The translations under genes and the position numbers were made by a program. DNA of 64,000 nt from Campylobacter lari. GTDB lineage: Bacteria > Campylobacterota > Campylobacteria > Campylobacterales > Campylobacteraceae. The stretch is taken from positions 372,001-436,000 of the forward strand of contig NZ_CP011372.1 of NCBI RefSeq assembly GCF_001017575.1, in the 5' to 3' direction. The notes below the pieces were generated by a model. The model was not told where the DNA came from, ran no database searches, and saw only the letters and a program-made list of their open reading frames with translations. Below, one piece after another: positions 27,254 through 36,790 of this stretch (its first letter is position 1; every line of letters starts with the position of its first letter).

Positions 27254-29653
27254 ATGAGACTGACAAGAAGAAAGTTCTTAAAAGGACTCGCTGCTACTTC
27301 AGCTATTGCTTCGGTTAATCCTTTAATAGCTGCAAGCGAGGGAACTAAATTTTATGATACTAAAAAAATTCCTCATGCAACTCATTTTGGTGCTTTTTGG
27401 GCTGAAGTAAATTCAGAGGGAAAACTTGTAAAAGTTACACCACAACAATCTGACAAACATCCTTCTATTATCACTGATGCTATTATCGATAGAACTTATT
27501 CAGATACTAGAGTGAAATATCCTTGTGTTAGAAAAAGCTTTTTAGAAGGTAAAAAAAGACCTAAATTAAGAGGTAAAGAGCCTTTTGTAAGAGTAAGTTG
27601 GGAAAAAGCTTTAGAGCTTGTATTAGAAAAATTAAAAGAAACTCCTATTGAAAATTTATTTAATGCAAGTTATGGTGCTTGGGGGCATGTAGGTTTATTG
27701 CACAATTGTAATTCTGTTGCAGGAAGATTTTTCAATACCGCTTTAGGTGGTCACATTGGTACTGATGGTGAGTATAGCAATGGGGCTGCTGGTAAAGTAA
27801 ATGCTAGTATAGTAGGGGATTTGGAAGTTTATTCATTACAAACTTCTCATGAGGTTATTTTAGAAAATACCCAAGTTTATGTTTTATGGGGAGCTGATCT
27901 TTATAAATGTAATCAAATTGACTTTAAAGTTGCAAATCGTGGCAATGATGAGTATTATAAAAAATACAGTAAATCAAATATCAAATTTATTAGTATTGAT
28001 CCTCAATACACTCAAACAGCAGAAATTTTAAATGCTCAGTGGATTAAAATTCGTCCAAATACCGATGTAGCTTTAATGCTTGGTATGATGAATTATTTAT
28101 ATAAAAGTGGAAAATACGATAAAAAATTCATTGAAAAATATACCGATGGTTTTGACAAATTCTTACCTTATTTACTTGGAAAAACCGATGGTATTGATAA
28201 AACTCCAGCTTGGGCTGCAAATATTACCGGTGTTGAAGAAAAAGTTATTACTGTATTAGCAGATACTTTTGTGAAAAATAGAACTTTCTTAGCAGGTAAC
28301 TGGGCTATGCAAAGAGCGCATCATGGTGAGCAAGCTGATTGGACTTTAATGGTTTTAGCTTCAATGATAGGTCAAGTAGGTTTACCTGGTGGTGGATTTG
28401 GTTTTTCAATGCATTATTCAGGTGGTGGACAAGCATTTTCAGGTGTAAGATTACCGGTAGGCTTACCACAAGGTAAAAATAATCTTGATACTAACATCCC
28501 TGCAGGTAGAATTTCAGAAGCAATATTAAATCCAGGTAAAACAGTTAAATTTAAAGGTAAAGAAATCACCTATCCAAAAATCAAACTTATGTATGTAGTT
28601 GGTGCTTCTGTATTAGGTCATCATCCAAATACAAATGAGCTTATTAAAGCTTTAAGAACTCTTGATACGCTAATTGTACATGAACCTTGGTGGACGCCTA
28701 TGGCAAAAATGGCTGATATTGTATTACCTTCAACCACAACCTTAGAAAGAGATGATATTAGTTTTGGTGGTTCTTATTCTCAAGATTATGTTTATGCTAT
28801 GAAAAAGGTAATTGAGCCTTATTTTGAAAGTAGAAATGATTATGATATTTTTGAAGAATTGGCAAAAAGAATAGGTGAAAGAGAGCATAAAAAATTCACT
28901 GGAAATAAAACAAAAGAGCAGTGGCTTGAAGGTTTTTATGGCAGAAGTGATTGTCCTTATTATATGGAATTTGCTGATTTTTGGAAACAAGGCTTTATTC
29001 ACTTTGAAGCTCCAAAAGAAGCATATGACTTCGTAAGACACTCTGAATTTAGAGCCGATCCTGTAGTAAATAAACTTGCAACAGAAAGTGGAAAAATTCA
29101 AATTTATTCACCAAAATTTGAAAAATATAACTTGGAAGACTTTAAAGCACATCCAACTTGGTTTGAACCAGCTGAGTGGTTAGGTAATGAAAAATTAGTT
29201 AAAAAATATCCTTTCCATTTATTAAGTCCACATCCAAGATATAGAGTGCATTCTCAGCTTGATAATACTTGGGTAAGAGATTTGTATAAAATTCAAGGTA
29301 GAGAACCTGTGATGATTAATACAAACGATGCTAAAAAGCTTGGTATTACACACGGGGAAGTTGTAGAAGTATATAATGATCGCGGATCGCTTTTAGCGGG
29401 GGCTTTTGTAACAGATAATATCATGGAAGGGGTTGTTAGTATCCAAGAGGGTGCTTGGTATGATCCTGAAGATGTAAGCGATAGTAAACCAAGATGTAAT
29501 GCAGGTCATGTAAATGTTTTAACAAGTTCAAGACCAACTTCAACTATGGCTCAAGCAACCAGTGTAAATACTTGTCTAGTGGGTATTAAAAAATTAAAAG
29601 AAGTTATAAAACCTTATAACTCAACTACCCCACCAGAAATCATAGGAGCTTAA
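27254..29653 (+). CDS. torA: Periplasmic molybdopterin TMAO/DMSO reductase
   Basis: A 799-residue molybdopterin oxidoreductase that reduces TMAO or DMSO as terminal acceptors in the periplasm. It starts with a twin-arginine signal (LTRRKFLKGLAA) cleaved near residue 27, so it is exported folded. There is no N-terminal 4Fe-4S Cys cluster, as in the TorA/BisC type. GTDGEYSNGAAG supplies the Mo-ligating Ser at about 175. GNWAMQRAHHGEQADW and the C-terminal HPRYRVHSQLDNTW segment bind the cofactor. AAAGGAAGG lies upstream. A monohaem cytochrome follows after 2 bases, matching C. jejuni Cj0264c-Cj0265c. No TorD chaperone gene is adjacent. Confidence 0.92.
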   Translation: MRLTRRKFLKGLAATSAIASVNPLIAASEGTKFYDTKKIPHATHFGAFWAEVNSEGKLVKVTPQQSDKHPSIITDAIIDRTYSDTRVKYPCVRKSFLEGKKRPKLRGKEPFVRVSWEKALELVLEKLKETPIENLFNASYGAWGHVGLLHNCNSVAGRFFNTALGGHIGTDGEYSNGAAGKVNASIVGDLEVYSLQTSHEVILENTQVYVLWGADLYKCNQIDFKVANRGNDEYYKKYSKSNIKFISIDPQYTQTAEILNAQWIKIRPNTDVALMLGMMNYLYKSGKYDKKFIEKYTDGFDKFLPYLLGKTDGIDKTPAWAANITGVEEKVITVLADTFVKNRTFLAGNWAMQRAHHGEQADWTLMVLASMIGQVGLPGGGFGFSMHYSGGGQAFSGVRLPVGLPQGKNNLDTNIPAGRISEAILNPGKTVKFKGKEITYPKIKLMYVVGASVLGHHPNTNELIKALRTLDTLIVHEPWWTPMAKMADIVLPSTTTLERDDISFGGSYSQDYVYAMKKVIEPYFESRNDYDIFEELAKRIGEREHKKFTGNKTKEQWLEGFYGRSDCPYYMEFADFWKQGFIHFEAPKEAYDFVRHSEFRADPVVNKLATESGKIQIYSPKFEKYNLEDFKAHPTWFEPAEWLGNEKLVKKYPFHLLSPHPRYRVHSQLDNTWVRDLYKIQGREPVMINTNDAKKLGITHGEVVEVYNDRGSLLAGAFVTDNIMEGVVSIQEGAWYDPEDVSDSKPRCNAGHVNVLTSSRPTSTMAQATSVNTCLVGIKKLKEVIKPYNSTTPPEIIGA

Positions 29654-29655
29654 TA

Positions 29656-30189
29656 ATGAAGAAAATTATGCTAGTATTGATTTTTTTAGCCAATGCTTTA
29701 TTTGCTAAAGATATGTTTGTTTTTAATGAAAAAGTGGATCTTTTAGATGGTGTTAGTAAGAAGGTAGTAGGACAAATTTATGAAGGCTCTAAAGTAGAGC
29801 TTATAAAAGAAGAAGGTGAATATTCTTTAATCAAAGTTAAAGGTGAGGTTGTGGAGTCAAATCCAAAAAGTCTTGCCTATACTAAAGATGGAATTTATCT
29901 TTTGCTTACTTTAAATGCTAAAAATGCAAGCAATGAAATGGAATTTTTAGTTAAAAGTAAAGATTTAACTGATCAAGAAATTCTTGCTTGGGATGAGATA
30001 GAATTAACTTATTATGATACTTGTACAAGTTGTCATGCAGCGCATAAACCAAAAGAACATTTAATGGAAGAATGGGATGCGTACTTATCTGCTATGCAAG
30101 GTTTTGCAAAAATTACTGATGCAGAAAAAGATAGAATTTTAAGATTTTTACAATCTCACGCAAGTAATGGTCCTGTAAAACTTGACTAG
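29656..30189 (+). CDS. Periplasmic monohaem cytochrome c, electron donor to TorA
   Basis: A 177-residue protein with an N-terminal signal peptide (MKKIMLVLIFLANALFA, cleavage near 17) and a single haem-c site CTSCH at residues 123-127. The middle part (residues 20-105) is beta-rich and SH3-like. It lies 2 bases downstream of the reductase gene and corresponds to C. jejuni Cj0265c, which functions with that reductase. It probably passes electrons from the menaquinol pool, or a periplasmic carrier, to TorA; the exact donor is inference. Confidence 0.88.
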   Translation: MKKIMLVLIFLANALFAKDMFVFNEKVDLLDGVSKKVVGQIYEGSKVELIKEEGEYSLIKVKGEVVESNPKSLAYTKDGIYLLLTLNAKNASNEMEFLVKSKDLTDQEILAWDEIELTYYDTCTSCHAAHKPKEHLMEEWDAYLSAMQGFAKITDAEKDRILRFLQSHASNGPVKLD

Positions 30190-30195
30190 TCAAAA

Positions 30196-31353
30196 ATGAA
30201 AAGGTATTTACTAGCTGTTTTATTTTTTGATTTTTGTGCTTTATTATATGGCATAAGTACTTTATCTATAAGCTACAATGAAGCACAAATTTATTTTTAC
30301 GATCATAGTTTAATTGCTATGATCGCTAGATTTGGCACTGCTCTTTTTGGTCAAAATGATTTTGGATTAAGACTACCTTTTGTTTTATTGCATTCTTTAA
30401 GTTGTGTTTTATTGTACATTTTGGCTTTAAGATATACTAAAACCTCTTTTGATGCTTTTATTTCCGTGGTGCTTTTTATATTACTCCCTGGTAGTGTTGC
30501 TAGCGCTTTACTTATTAATGAATCAAGCATCGTGATATTTTTTACACTTTTAATTTTAGTATTATTTGAATATAAGAAAATATTTTTATTTTATGTTTTA
30601 TTAGTTTTAGTTCTTTTTGTAGATGGAAATTTTGCAATTTTATACTTATCTTTTTTCTTCTATGCTATTTATAAAAAAGATAAATTACTTATTGCGTGTT
30701 CTTTGATTTTATTTGCTATCGCAATGAGTGTTTATGGATTTGATGCAAGTGGAAAGCCTAAAGGGTATTTTTTGGATACTTTGGGTATTTTTGCAGCTTG
30801 TTTTTCCCCTTTGATTTTTCTTTATTTTTTTTACGTTGTTTATAGAATTCTTTTGCAAGATGATAAGCCACTTTTATGGTTTATTAGCGCAACTACTTTT
30901 GTTTTTTGTTTAATTTTTTCTATAAGACAAAGACTTTTTTTAGAAGACTTTTTACCTTTTTGTGTGGTTTGTACCCCTTTATTGATTCGTTATTTAATGT
31001 CTTCTTATCGTTCAAGAATGCCGCAACTGCGCTTAAAACATAAAATTTTTATAGAATGTTCTTTAGTTTTTTTACTATTTTTTTATCTTGGTATCATTTT
31101 TAATCAAAGTTTTTATTATTTATTAAAAGATCCAAAAAAACATTTTGCCTATGATTATCATATAGCTAAAGAATTAGCTCTAAATTTAAAACAACACAAT
31201 CTTACGCATATTTTTACTCAAGATAAAGAACTAGCCCTAAGACTAAAATTCTATGGTATTTCTAAAGGCAAACTGGAGCTTCATTCTAGTAAAGAAGTTA
31301 GTAAGATTTATGTTAGTTTGGGCAAGCATAAAGTTTATTATTCTATAAAATGA
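30196..31353 (+). CDS. GT-C-type membrane glycosyltransferase-like protein (PMT/ArnT superfamily)
   Basis: A 385-residue membrane protein with about 8-9 hydrophobic helices. The first periplasmic loop contains SYNEAQIYF, placed like the acidic catalytic motif of dolichyl/polyprenyl-phosphate-sugar transferases. The segment RLPFVLLHSLSCVLLYILAL is also typical of this superfamily. The sugar and acceptor are unknown; it could modify lipid, peptidoglycan or a protein. It starts 6 bases after the cytochrome gene with a weak ribosome site, and its stop overlaps the pseudopilin ATG by 4 bases, so these two are translationally coupled. Confidence 0.62.
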   Translation: MKRYLLAVLFFDFCALLYGISTLSISYNEAQIYFYDHSLIAMIARFGTALFGQNDFGLRLPFVLLHSLSCVLLYILALRYTKTSFDAFISVVLFILLPGSVASALLINESSIVIFFTLLILVLFEYKKIFLFYVLLVLVLFVDGNFAILYLSFFFYAIYKKDKLLIACSLILFAIAMSVYGFDASGKPKGYFLDTLGIFAACFSPLIFLYFFYVVYRILLQDDKPLLWFISATTFVFCLIFSIRQRLFLEDFLPFCVVCTPLLIRYLMSSYRSRMPQLRLKHKIFIECSLVFLLFFYLGIIFNQSFYYLLKDPKKHFAYDYHIAKELALNLKQHNLTHIFTQDKELALRLKFYGISKGKLELHSSKEVSKIYVSLGKHKVYYSIK

Positions 31354-32090
31354 AACAAGCTTTTACTTTAATAGAACTAGTTTTTGTTTGTATAATATTA
31401 TCCTTATTATTTTCTATGGCTTATGTTTATTATAAGCCCGATTATTTACGCTTGGGAGCTGAGCAAGTTTTAAATGATATTAAATACACAAGACATTTAG
31501 CTTTAATACAAAATGATTTTAGAGCAAAAGAATTTAATATTGCTAAACGAGAGTGGTTTAAGGCTAAATGGCAGCTGTATTTTATACGCTCAAAATCTGC
31601 TACCAATAACGAGCAAACCTATACCATTTTTTTAGATAAAAATGGCGATGGTAATGCAAATATAGGTAAAAATATGATCAATAAAGACAGAGAAATAGCT
31701 GTTGATCTTATCAATCCAGATATATTAATGAACTCAGGCCAAAGTGGAGTGATAAATCAAAATGATTTCAAAGCAAATTTAAAATACAATATAGAAAAAA
31801 CTTATGGTATATCTAAGGTTTTATTTGAAGGTGCTTGTAAAGGAAGCACGCGTTTGATTTTTGATGATTACGGTCGTTTATATACACCTTTAAAAAATGC
31901 TACACGCACTTATGATAAACTTACTTCTTTTAATAATGATTGCATTATAAGATTATCTAATAACCAAAATGAGCATATATGCATTATTATAAATCCCATT
32001 AGTGGCTATGCTTATATTCCTAAATTTACTTCCCATAAAGAGCAAAATATAATTTTAAACAATAAGCAAATATTTTGTCATAATTTATAA
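31350..32090 (+). CDS. Type IV pilin-like/type II pseudopilin (GspH/FimT-like)
   Basis: A 246-residue protein that opens with a prepilin class signal MKQAFTLIELVFVCIIL: a short basic leader, then F-T-L-I-E-L with the Glu5 conserved among pilins. The residue before the cleavage site is Ala instead of the usual Gly. A 20-residue hydrophobic helix follows. The globular part contains FLDKNGDGNANIG, a loop also common in GspH/FimT minor pseudopilins, and four Cys. It is likely processed by the prepilin peptidase and could belong to the DNA-uptake/type II-like machinery; that role is inference. Confidence 0.75.
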   Translation: MKQAFTLIELVFVCIILSLLFSMAYVYYKPDYLRLGAEQVLNDIKYTRHLALIQNDFRAKEFNIAKREWFKAKWQLYFIRSKSATNNEQTYTIFLDKNGDGNANIGKNMINKDREIAVDLINPDILMNSGQSGVINQNDFKANLKYNIEKTYGISKVLFEGACKGSTRLIFDDYGRLYTPLKNATRTYDKLTSFNNDCIIRLSNNQNEHICIIINPISGYAYIPKFTSHKEQNIILNNKQIFCHNL

Positions 32091-32164
32091 TTATTTTTTA
32101 TTTTTTTATTAATAATTTATTTTAATTTTGCTAAATTTTTAATAAATTATTACAAGGAGTATTA

Positions 32165-34160
32165 ATGTTTAAGTTTAACAGTCTTTCTAATAAATTAACA
32201 AGTATAGTTTGTTTTTTTGATAGTTATTATCTTAGCTATAGTTAATATACTTAATTATTATGATTCTAAGAAAAGCACTAGCTATTATTTAGAAGAAATC
32301 CAAAAGAAAACCATGTTTGATGTAAATTATATGTACTCAAGTTATTCAAATAGCAAAAGAAATATCATAGAGTCATTAGCATATAGTTTGAGTGCAATTG
32401 CTTATAATTCTAGTGATAGAGAAATTTTTAGTGTTTTAGATACTGCAAAAAGATCAGGTGGTTTTGATACTGTACATTTTGGTTTAGAAGATTCGGGTAA
32501 AGATTATCAAATTGATACTAAATTTAATCTTCACAGCGATCCTAGCAAATTTGATCCAAGAACAAGACCATAGTATAAGGATGCTAAAACAGCAGGAAAA
32601 CTAATTGTTACTGATCCTTATAAAAGTATAGTTTTGAATGGACAGGTGGTTGTAACATATTCCATTCCGGTTTTTGATAATGGTAAAAAATTCATAGGTG
32701 TAGTGAGTGGGGTTTATAACCTTAACACTTTCTCTAAAGATGTTTTAGCTATTGGTCATTCTGAAAGCTCCTATGCAGGTGTATATGATAAAGAGGGTGT
32801 TATTGTTTTTCATGAAGACAAAGATAGAATGCTCACCAAAAACGATTTAAGTATCAACATAGCTAATGCCGTTAAAGCAAATCCTGATTTGATTGATCCA
32901 ACTAAACAAGAAACCTTGTTCTATGCTAAAGACGATCAAGGAAAAACTCAAGTAGTAACTTGTAACCAAGCACTAAATCCTAAATATATGGTTTGTTCTA
33001 TTACAGATGAATCTGTATATACTGATGCAGTTAATAAAGTATTATTTCAACAAATCATCATTGCATTAATAGCTATAGCAGTGGCTTTACTTTTAGTAAG
33101 ATTTGCTATTATCAAAAACTTAAAACCTATTGCAGTTATCACTACCGGTCTCAACTCTTTCTTTGATTTCATCAATCATAAAACTAAAGATTCAGCTATG
33201 ATAGATGTTAAAACAAATGATGAGCTTGGTGCTATGGCAAAAGCTATCAATGAAAACATCACCAAAACTAAAAATGCATTAGAACAAGATGCTAAAGCAG
33301 TAGAACAATCAGTAGATACAGCTAAAGAAATAGAAGGTGGTAATCTAACAGCTAGAATTACTGCAATTCCTGCTAATCCTCAATTAGTAGAATTAAAAAA
33401 TGTATTAAATGAAATGCTAAATGTATTAGAACAAAAGGTTGGTTCTAATATGAATGAAATTAATAGAGTATTTGATAGCTATAAGGCATTAGACTTTACT
33501 ACTGAAGTTAAAAATGCTAAAGGTGGAGTTGAAGTAACTACTAATGTATTAGGTCAAGAAATCGTAGCTATGCTAAGACAATCATCTGAATTTGCTTCTT
33601 TATTAGCAGATGAAAGTGGTAAATTACAAAGTGCTGTTAAGAACTTAACAGATTCTTCATCTTCTCAAGCTTCTTCTTTAGAAGAAACAGCAGCAGCACT
33701 AGAAGAGATTACTTCTTCTATGCAAAATGTATCGCATAAAACTAGTGAAGTTATTGCTCAAAGTGAAGAGATTAAAAATGTTACTTCTATAATAGGTGAT
33801 ATTGCAGATCAAATTAACTTGCTTGCATTAAATGCTGCTATTGAAGCAGCTCGTGCAGGAGAACACGGTCGTGGCTTTGCTGTTGTTGCAGATGAAGTTA
33901 GAAACCTAGCTGAAAGAACTCAAAAGTCTTTAGGTGAGATTGAAGCTAATACTAATATCTTAGTTCAATCTATTAATGAAATGGGTGAGAGTATTAAAGA
34001 ACAAACTACAGGTATTACTCAAATAAATGATGCTGTAGCACAAATTGATCATGTAACCCAAGAGAACTTAAAGATAGCAAAAGATAGTGCAGCTATATCT
34101 GATAATGTAAATAAAATAGCTAATGATATCTTAGAGGATGCTAGGAAGAAGAAGTTTTAG
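32165..34160 (+). pseudogene. Chemoreceptor (dCACHE methyl-accepting chemotaxis protein) with frameshift and amber codon
   Basis: An ATG at 32165 with AAGGAG upstream begins a typical Campylobacter chemoreceptor. After about 16 codons the frame is lost in a run of seven T (32212-32218); six T would restore VCFLIVIILAIVNI, the first membrane helix. The correct frame then runs to a TAG at 32571-32573, exactly where the intact receptor at 3703 has Trp in DPRARGWYK (here DPRTRP-stop-YK). Past the stop the frame is open for over 500 codons to 34160, with a second membrane helix, HAMP-like region and complete signalling hairpin. The few lesions imply recent inactivation, unless slippage and readthrough occur. 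Confidence 0.88.
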
Positions 34161-34260
34161 AAAGTAATGAAAACTAACTCCCTCAGTTTCCATACATTAA
34201 CTATCAAAGAGCATAATTACATTTGTAAAAGCAAACATTCATAGATAACTCCTTAGTTTT

Positions 34261-34289
34261 TAAAGATCTAGTTTCAAACTAGATCTTTA
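34261..34289. terminator. Hairpin between the broken chemoreceptor and porA
   Basis: A 14-bp inverted repeat (TAAAGATCTAGTTT / AAACTAGATCTTTA) with almost no spacer lies about 100 bases after the receptor stop. No clear T run follows on the + strand. It may terminate receptor transcription and insulate porA. The rest of 34161-34370 shows nothing further that I can name. Confidence 0.5.
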
Positions 34290-34379
34290 AAGATATATCT
34301 ATCTACTTATATTAATACTATATAATCTAATATATTTTATATTGTTTTTATTTACTTTAAGAATTCTTATATAAAACTA

Positions 34380-34388
34380 TGCTATAAT
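34380..34388 (+). promoter_or_regulatory. porA extended -10 promoter element
   Basis: TGCTATAAT is a perfect extended -10 (TGn-TATAAT) 37 bases before the porA ATG. The upstream region is strongly AT-rich, as usual for Campylobacter sigma70 promoters. This fits the very high expression known for the major porin. Confidence 0.7.
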
Positions 34389-34425
34389 ACAAGCCATAGT
34401 TTTAATTTTAATAAGGAGAATTCTC

Positions 34426-35640
34426 ATGAAACTAGTTAAACTTAGTTTAGTAGCAGCTTTAGCTGCAGGTGCTTTTTCAGCAGCTAACGCTGTTTCACTT
34501 GAAGAAGCTATAAAAGATGTTGATGTATCAGGAATGTTCAGATACAGATTTGAATCTGATAGACAAGAAATTGGTAATGCAGTTCAAGCGGAAGGTTATA
34601 ACAACACCAAAGAAAACAAACACAGATTTAAATCTCAATTAAACTTCAAAGCAGCTTTAGATGATAACTTTAAAGCTTTTGTTCAATTCCAATACAGCAC
34701 AAATGAAGCTGGCTTTGGTACAGGTAATCAAACAGTTACAAATAAAACTTTCAATGTTCAACAAGCTTACTTAGAATACACTAACGAAGCTTACGCTACA
34801 AATGTAACTTTCGGTAAAATGGAAGTTGGCTCTATTTGGACTGATGACTTAGTAGGAACAGGAGCTAAAGTAGTAAACACTTCTATTGAAGGTTTAACTT
34901 TCGCAGGTTATTGGTTTGATAGCTTTAATGCTGAAGATGATGGTGATACTGCAATTGAAGATGGAATCAATATGGCTAAATCTTCACTATATGGTGCTGC
35001 TGTATTAGGTGATTTTGATCCATTTGCATTCCAATTATGGGCAGCTTACTCAAATAATTATGCATTCTTATATGCAATAGATGCTAGCTATAAATTTGCA
35101 TTTAATGATGCTAATTTCAAAATCCAAGGTCAATATCTAGGAAATAGTGTTGATAGCGATACAGAAAAACGCTTAAATGCAGACAATAGTAACTTCTACG
35201 CTGCTCAAATCCAAGCAAATATTTCAGCATTTGATTTCCAAGCTGGTGTAGTTGGTTATGGTGAAAAAGACAAAAATACTATTGTTGTATTAGAAGATAA
35301 AGGTAGAGTGATTGCTCCAGGTGAACAAATTTTCTATTCTGATGGTAGTAAATTAACTGGAGATATGGGTGAAAACTTCTTCTATTTTGCAGGTTTAGGT
35401 TATACTTTTGCTGAAACTGTAAGAGTAGGATTTGACTATATCGGTGGTAAAACTGAATATGCAGCAGGTATCCCTGATACAGATAAAAACGAATACATAG
35501 CAAGAGTATCTTATAAATACAGCCCAAAACTTACATTTAGTGGCTTCTATTCTTACTTAACTGAAGATAATCATAATGGTGTAAAAGATCAGGATGCTGA
35601 CGATCAATTCATCAGACTTGAAGCTCTATATAAATTCTAA
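34426..35640 (+). CDS. porA: Major outer membrane porin (MOMP/PorA)
   Basis: A 404-residue outer-membrane porin, the most abundant surface protein of Campylobacter and an antigen. The signal peptide MKLVKLSLVAALAAGAFSAANA is cleaved after residue 22. The mature protein is acidic with alternating beta strands (FRYRFESD, FVQFQYSTN, YEALYKF-like C-terminal EALYKF ending in the BAM-recognised Phe). AAGGAGAA lies upstream, with a perfect extended -10 promoter further up. In C. jejuni porA lies next to dnaJ; here it is between a chemoreceptor gene and yaaA, so its context differs. Confidence 0.94.
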   Translation: MKLVKLSLVAALAAGAFSAANAVSLEEAIKDVDVSGMFRYRFESDRQEIGNAVQAEGYNNTKENKHRFKSQLNFKAALDDNFKAFVQFQYSTNEAGFGTGNQTVTNKTFNVQQAYLEYTNEAYATNVTFGKMEVGSIWTDDLVGTGAKVVNTSIEGLTFAGYWFDSFNAEDDGDTAIEDGINMAKSSLYGAAVLGDFDPFAFQLWAAYSNNYAFLYAIDASYKFAFNDANFKIQGQYLGNSVDSDTEKRLNADNSNFYAAQIQANISAFDFQAGVVGYGEKDKNTIVVLEDKGRVIAPGEQIFYSDGSKLTGDMGENFFYFAGLGYTFAETVRVGFDYIGGKTEYAAGIPDTDKNEYIARVSYKYSPKLTFSGFYSYLTEDNHNGVKDQDADDQFIRLEALYKF

Positions 35641-35646
35641 TTATAA

Positions 35647-35670
35647 AAGCTAAGCCAAAAGGCTTAGCTT
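35647..35670. terminator. Bidirectional terminator between porA and yaaA
   Basis: A 10-bp perfect stem (AAGCTAAGCC / GGCTTAGCTT) with an AAAA loop lies 6 bases after the porA stop. It overlaps the last codons of the convergent yaaA gene. Confidence 0.75.
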
Positions 35671-36404
35671 ACTATATCTAAAATTATCTCTTCTTTTAAT
35701 CCTTGTATTTTAATTTCTTTTATTTTTAAATCATTAGGTAAGTTTTCAAGCAAAGCTTCTTTACTATGTATATTTTTATTTGCTAATATTCTTAACATTT
35801 TACCCCTATAAGCTTTTGCAAAATGGCTTAAAGTTTTGGAATTTTTTAAAAAAGTGAGAGTTAAAAAAGGCCTTTTAATAGTATAAAATTTTTCATAAAA
35901 TTTAGCTCTAAGATCAATTATCAATTCATTTTCTAAAAATTTATCAATCTCATCAGAAAAATTATCTTTATAAAATTTTTCTATATTAAAATCTTTGATT
36001 TTCTCTCCTTGCTTTAATTTATAATAAGGTATTAAATCTTTTGCTAAAATAGGACCAAAAAGATTAGAAAAAATCAAAACATTCACATCTATGTATTCTC
36101 TTGAAACCTCACTTAAATTTTCATAGTCTAAATAATCAAAAGCAACTCCATTGTATCTTTGGATAGCTTTAATTGTGTCTTTTGTTATGATATCTTGAGT
36201 TAGTTCCTGCATTTCATTTTTATCTTTTATACCAAAAAACTTTTCAAGTTCACTTTCACTGCATTGTTTTATATGATTTTTATATTTTGTAAGCACTTCT
36301 AGTCTTTTGCTATATAAGTTACTAAAAACAAAAGAGTTTTCATTTATACAAGTTTGTGAGTTCGTTTTACTTTTGCTTTCACTAGGTGAAAATAAGATTT
36401 TCAT
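35664..36404 (-). CDS. yaaA: YaaA family peroxide-stress protein (UPF0246)
   Basis: A 246-residue YaaA/DUF328 protein. In E. coli YaaA lowers free iron under hydrogen peroxide stress and binds DNA; the same role here is inferred from family membership. Family features seen are the opening MKILFSPSESK, the YNGVAFDYLDYENLS segment and DLRAKFYEKFYTIKRP, plus HFAKAYRGKMLR near the C-terminus. AAAGGATTT precedes the ATG. It converges on porA and shares a terminator with it. Confidence 0.85.
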   Translation of the reverse strand: MKILFSPSESKSKTNSQTCINENSFVFSNLYSKRLEVLTKYKNHIKQCSESELEKFFGIKDKNEMQELTQDIITKDTIKAIQRYNGVAFDYLDYENLSEVSREYIDVNVLIFSNLFGPILAKDLIPYYKLKQGEKIKDFNIEKFYKDNFSDEIDKFLENELIIDLRAKFYEKFYTIKRPFLTLTFLKNSKTLSHFAKAYRGKMLRILANKNIHSKEALLENLPNDLKIKEIKIQGLKEEIILDIVS

Positions 36405-36453
36405 TTTAAATCCTTTATTTTTTTAAAAAATTATACAAAATTATTTAAAACAC

Positions 36454-36482
36454 TTGACATTAATTCAAAATTACATTATAAT
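36454..36482 (+). promoter_or_regulatory. Consensus sigma70 promoter of the tRNA-tuf operon
   Basis: TTGACA at 36454-36459 and TATAAT at 36477-36482 are separated by exactly 17 bases, a perfect match to the textbook promoter. It lies 15 bases before the first tRNA. Campylobacter promoters usually lack a -35 hexamer, so this is notable. Confidence 0.9.
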
Positions 36483-36497
36483 TCAACTTTATTTTTT

Positions 36498-36573
36498 GCT
36501 GGTTTAGCTCAGTTGGTAGAGCAGCTGCCTTGTAAGCAGCAGGTCGGGGGTTCAAGTCCCTTAACCAGCTCCA
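36498..36573 (+). tRNA. tRNA-Thr (TGT)
   Basis: 76 nt with encoded CCA. The acceptor stem GCTGGTT/AACCAGC is perfect, and the anticodon loop CTTGTAA gives TGT, reading ACA. It is the first of four clustered tRNAs before tuf. Confidence 0.97.
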
Positions 36574-36620
36574 TTGTTAATAGCAGTGTTTGACCAGAAA
36601 TAAAAAGCATTTTTATTCAT

Positions 36621-36706
<86 letters not shown>

Positions 36707-36713
36707 TTGCTTT

Positions 36714-36790
36714 GCGGGAGTAGCTCAGTTGGCTAGAGCATCAGCCTTCCAAGCTGAGGGTCGCGGGTTCGAGTCCCGTTTCCCGCTCCA
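36714..36790 (+). tRNA. tRNA-Gly (TCC)
   Basis: 77 nt with encoded CCA. The acceptor stem is GCGGGAG/TTCCCGC (one G-T pair), and the anticodon loop CTTCCAA gives TCC, reading GGA. Confidence 0.96.
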
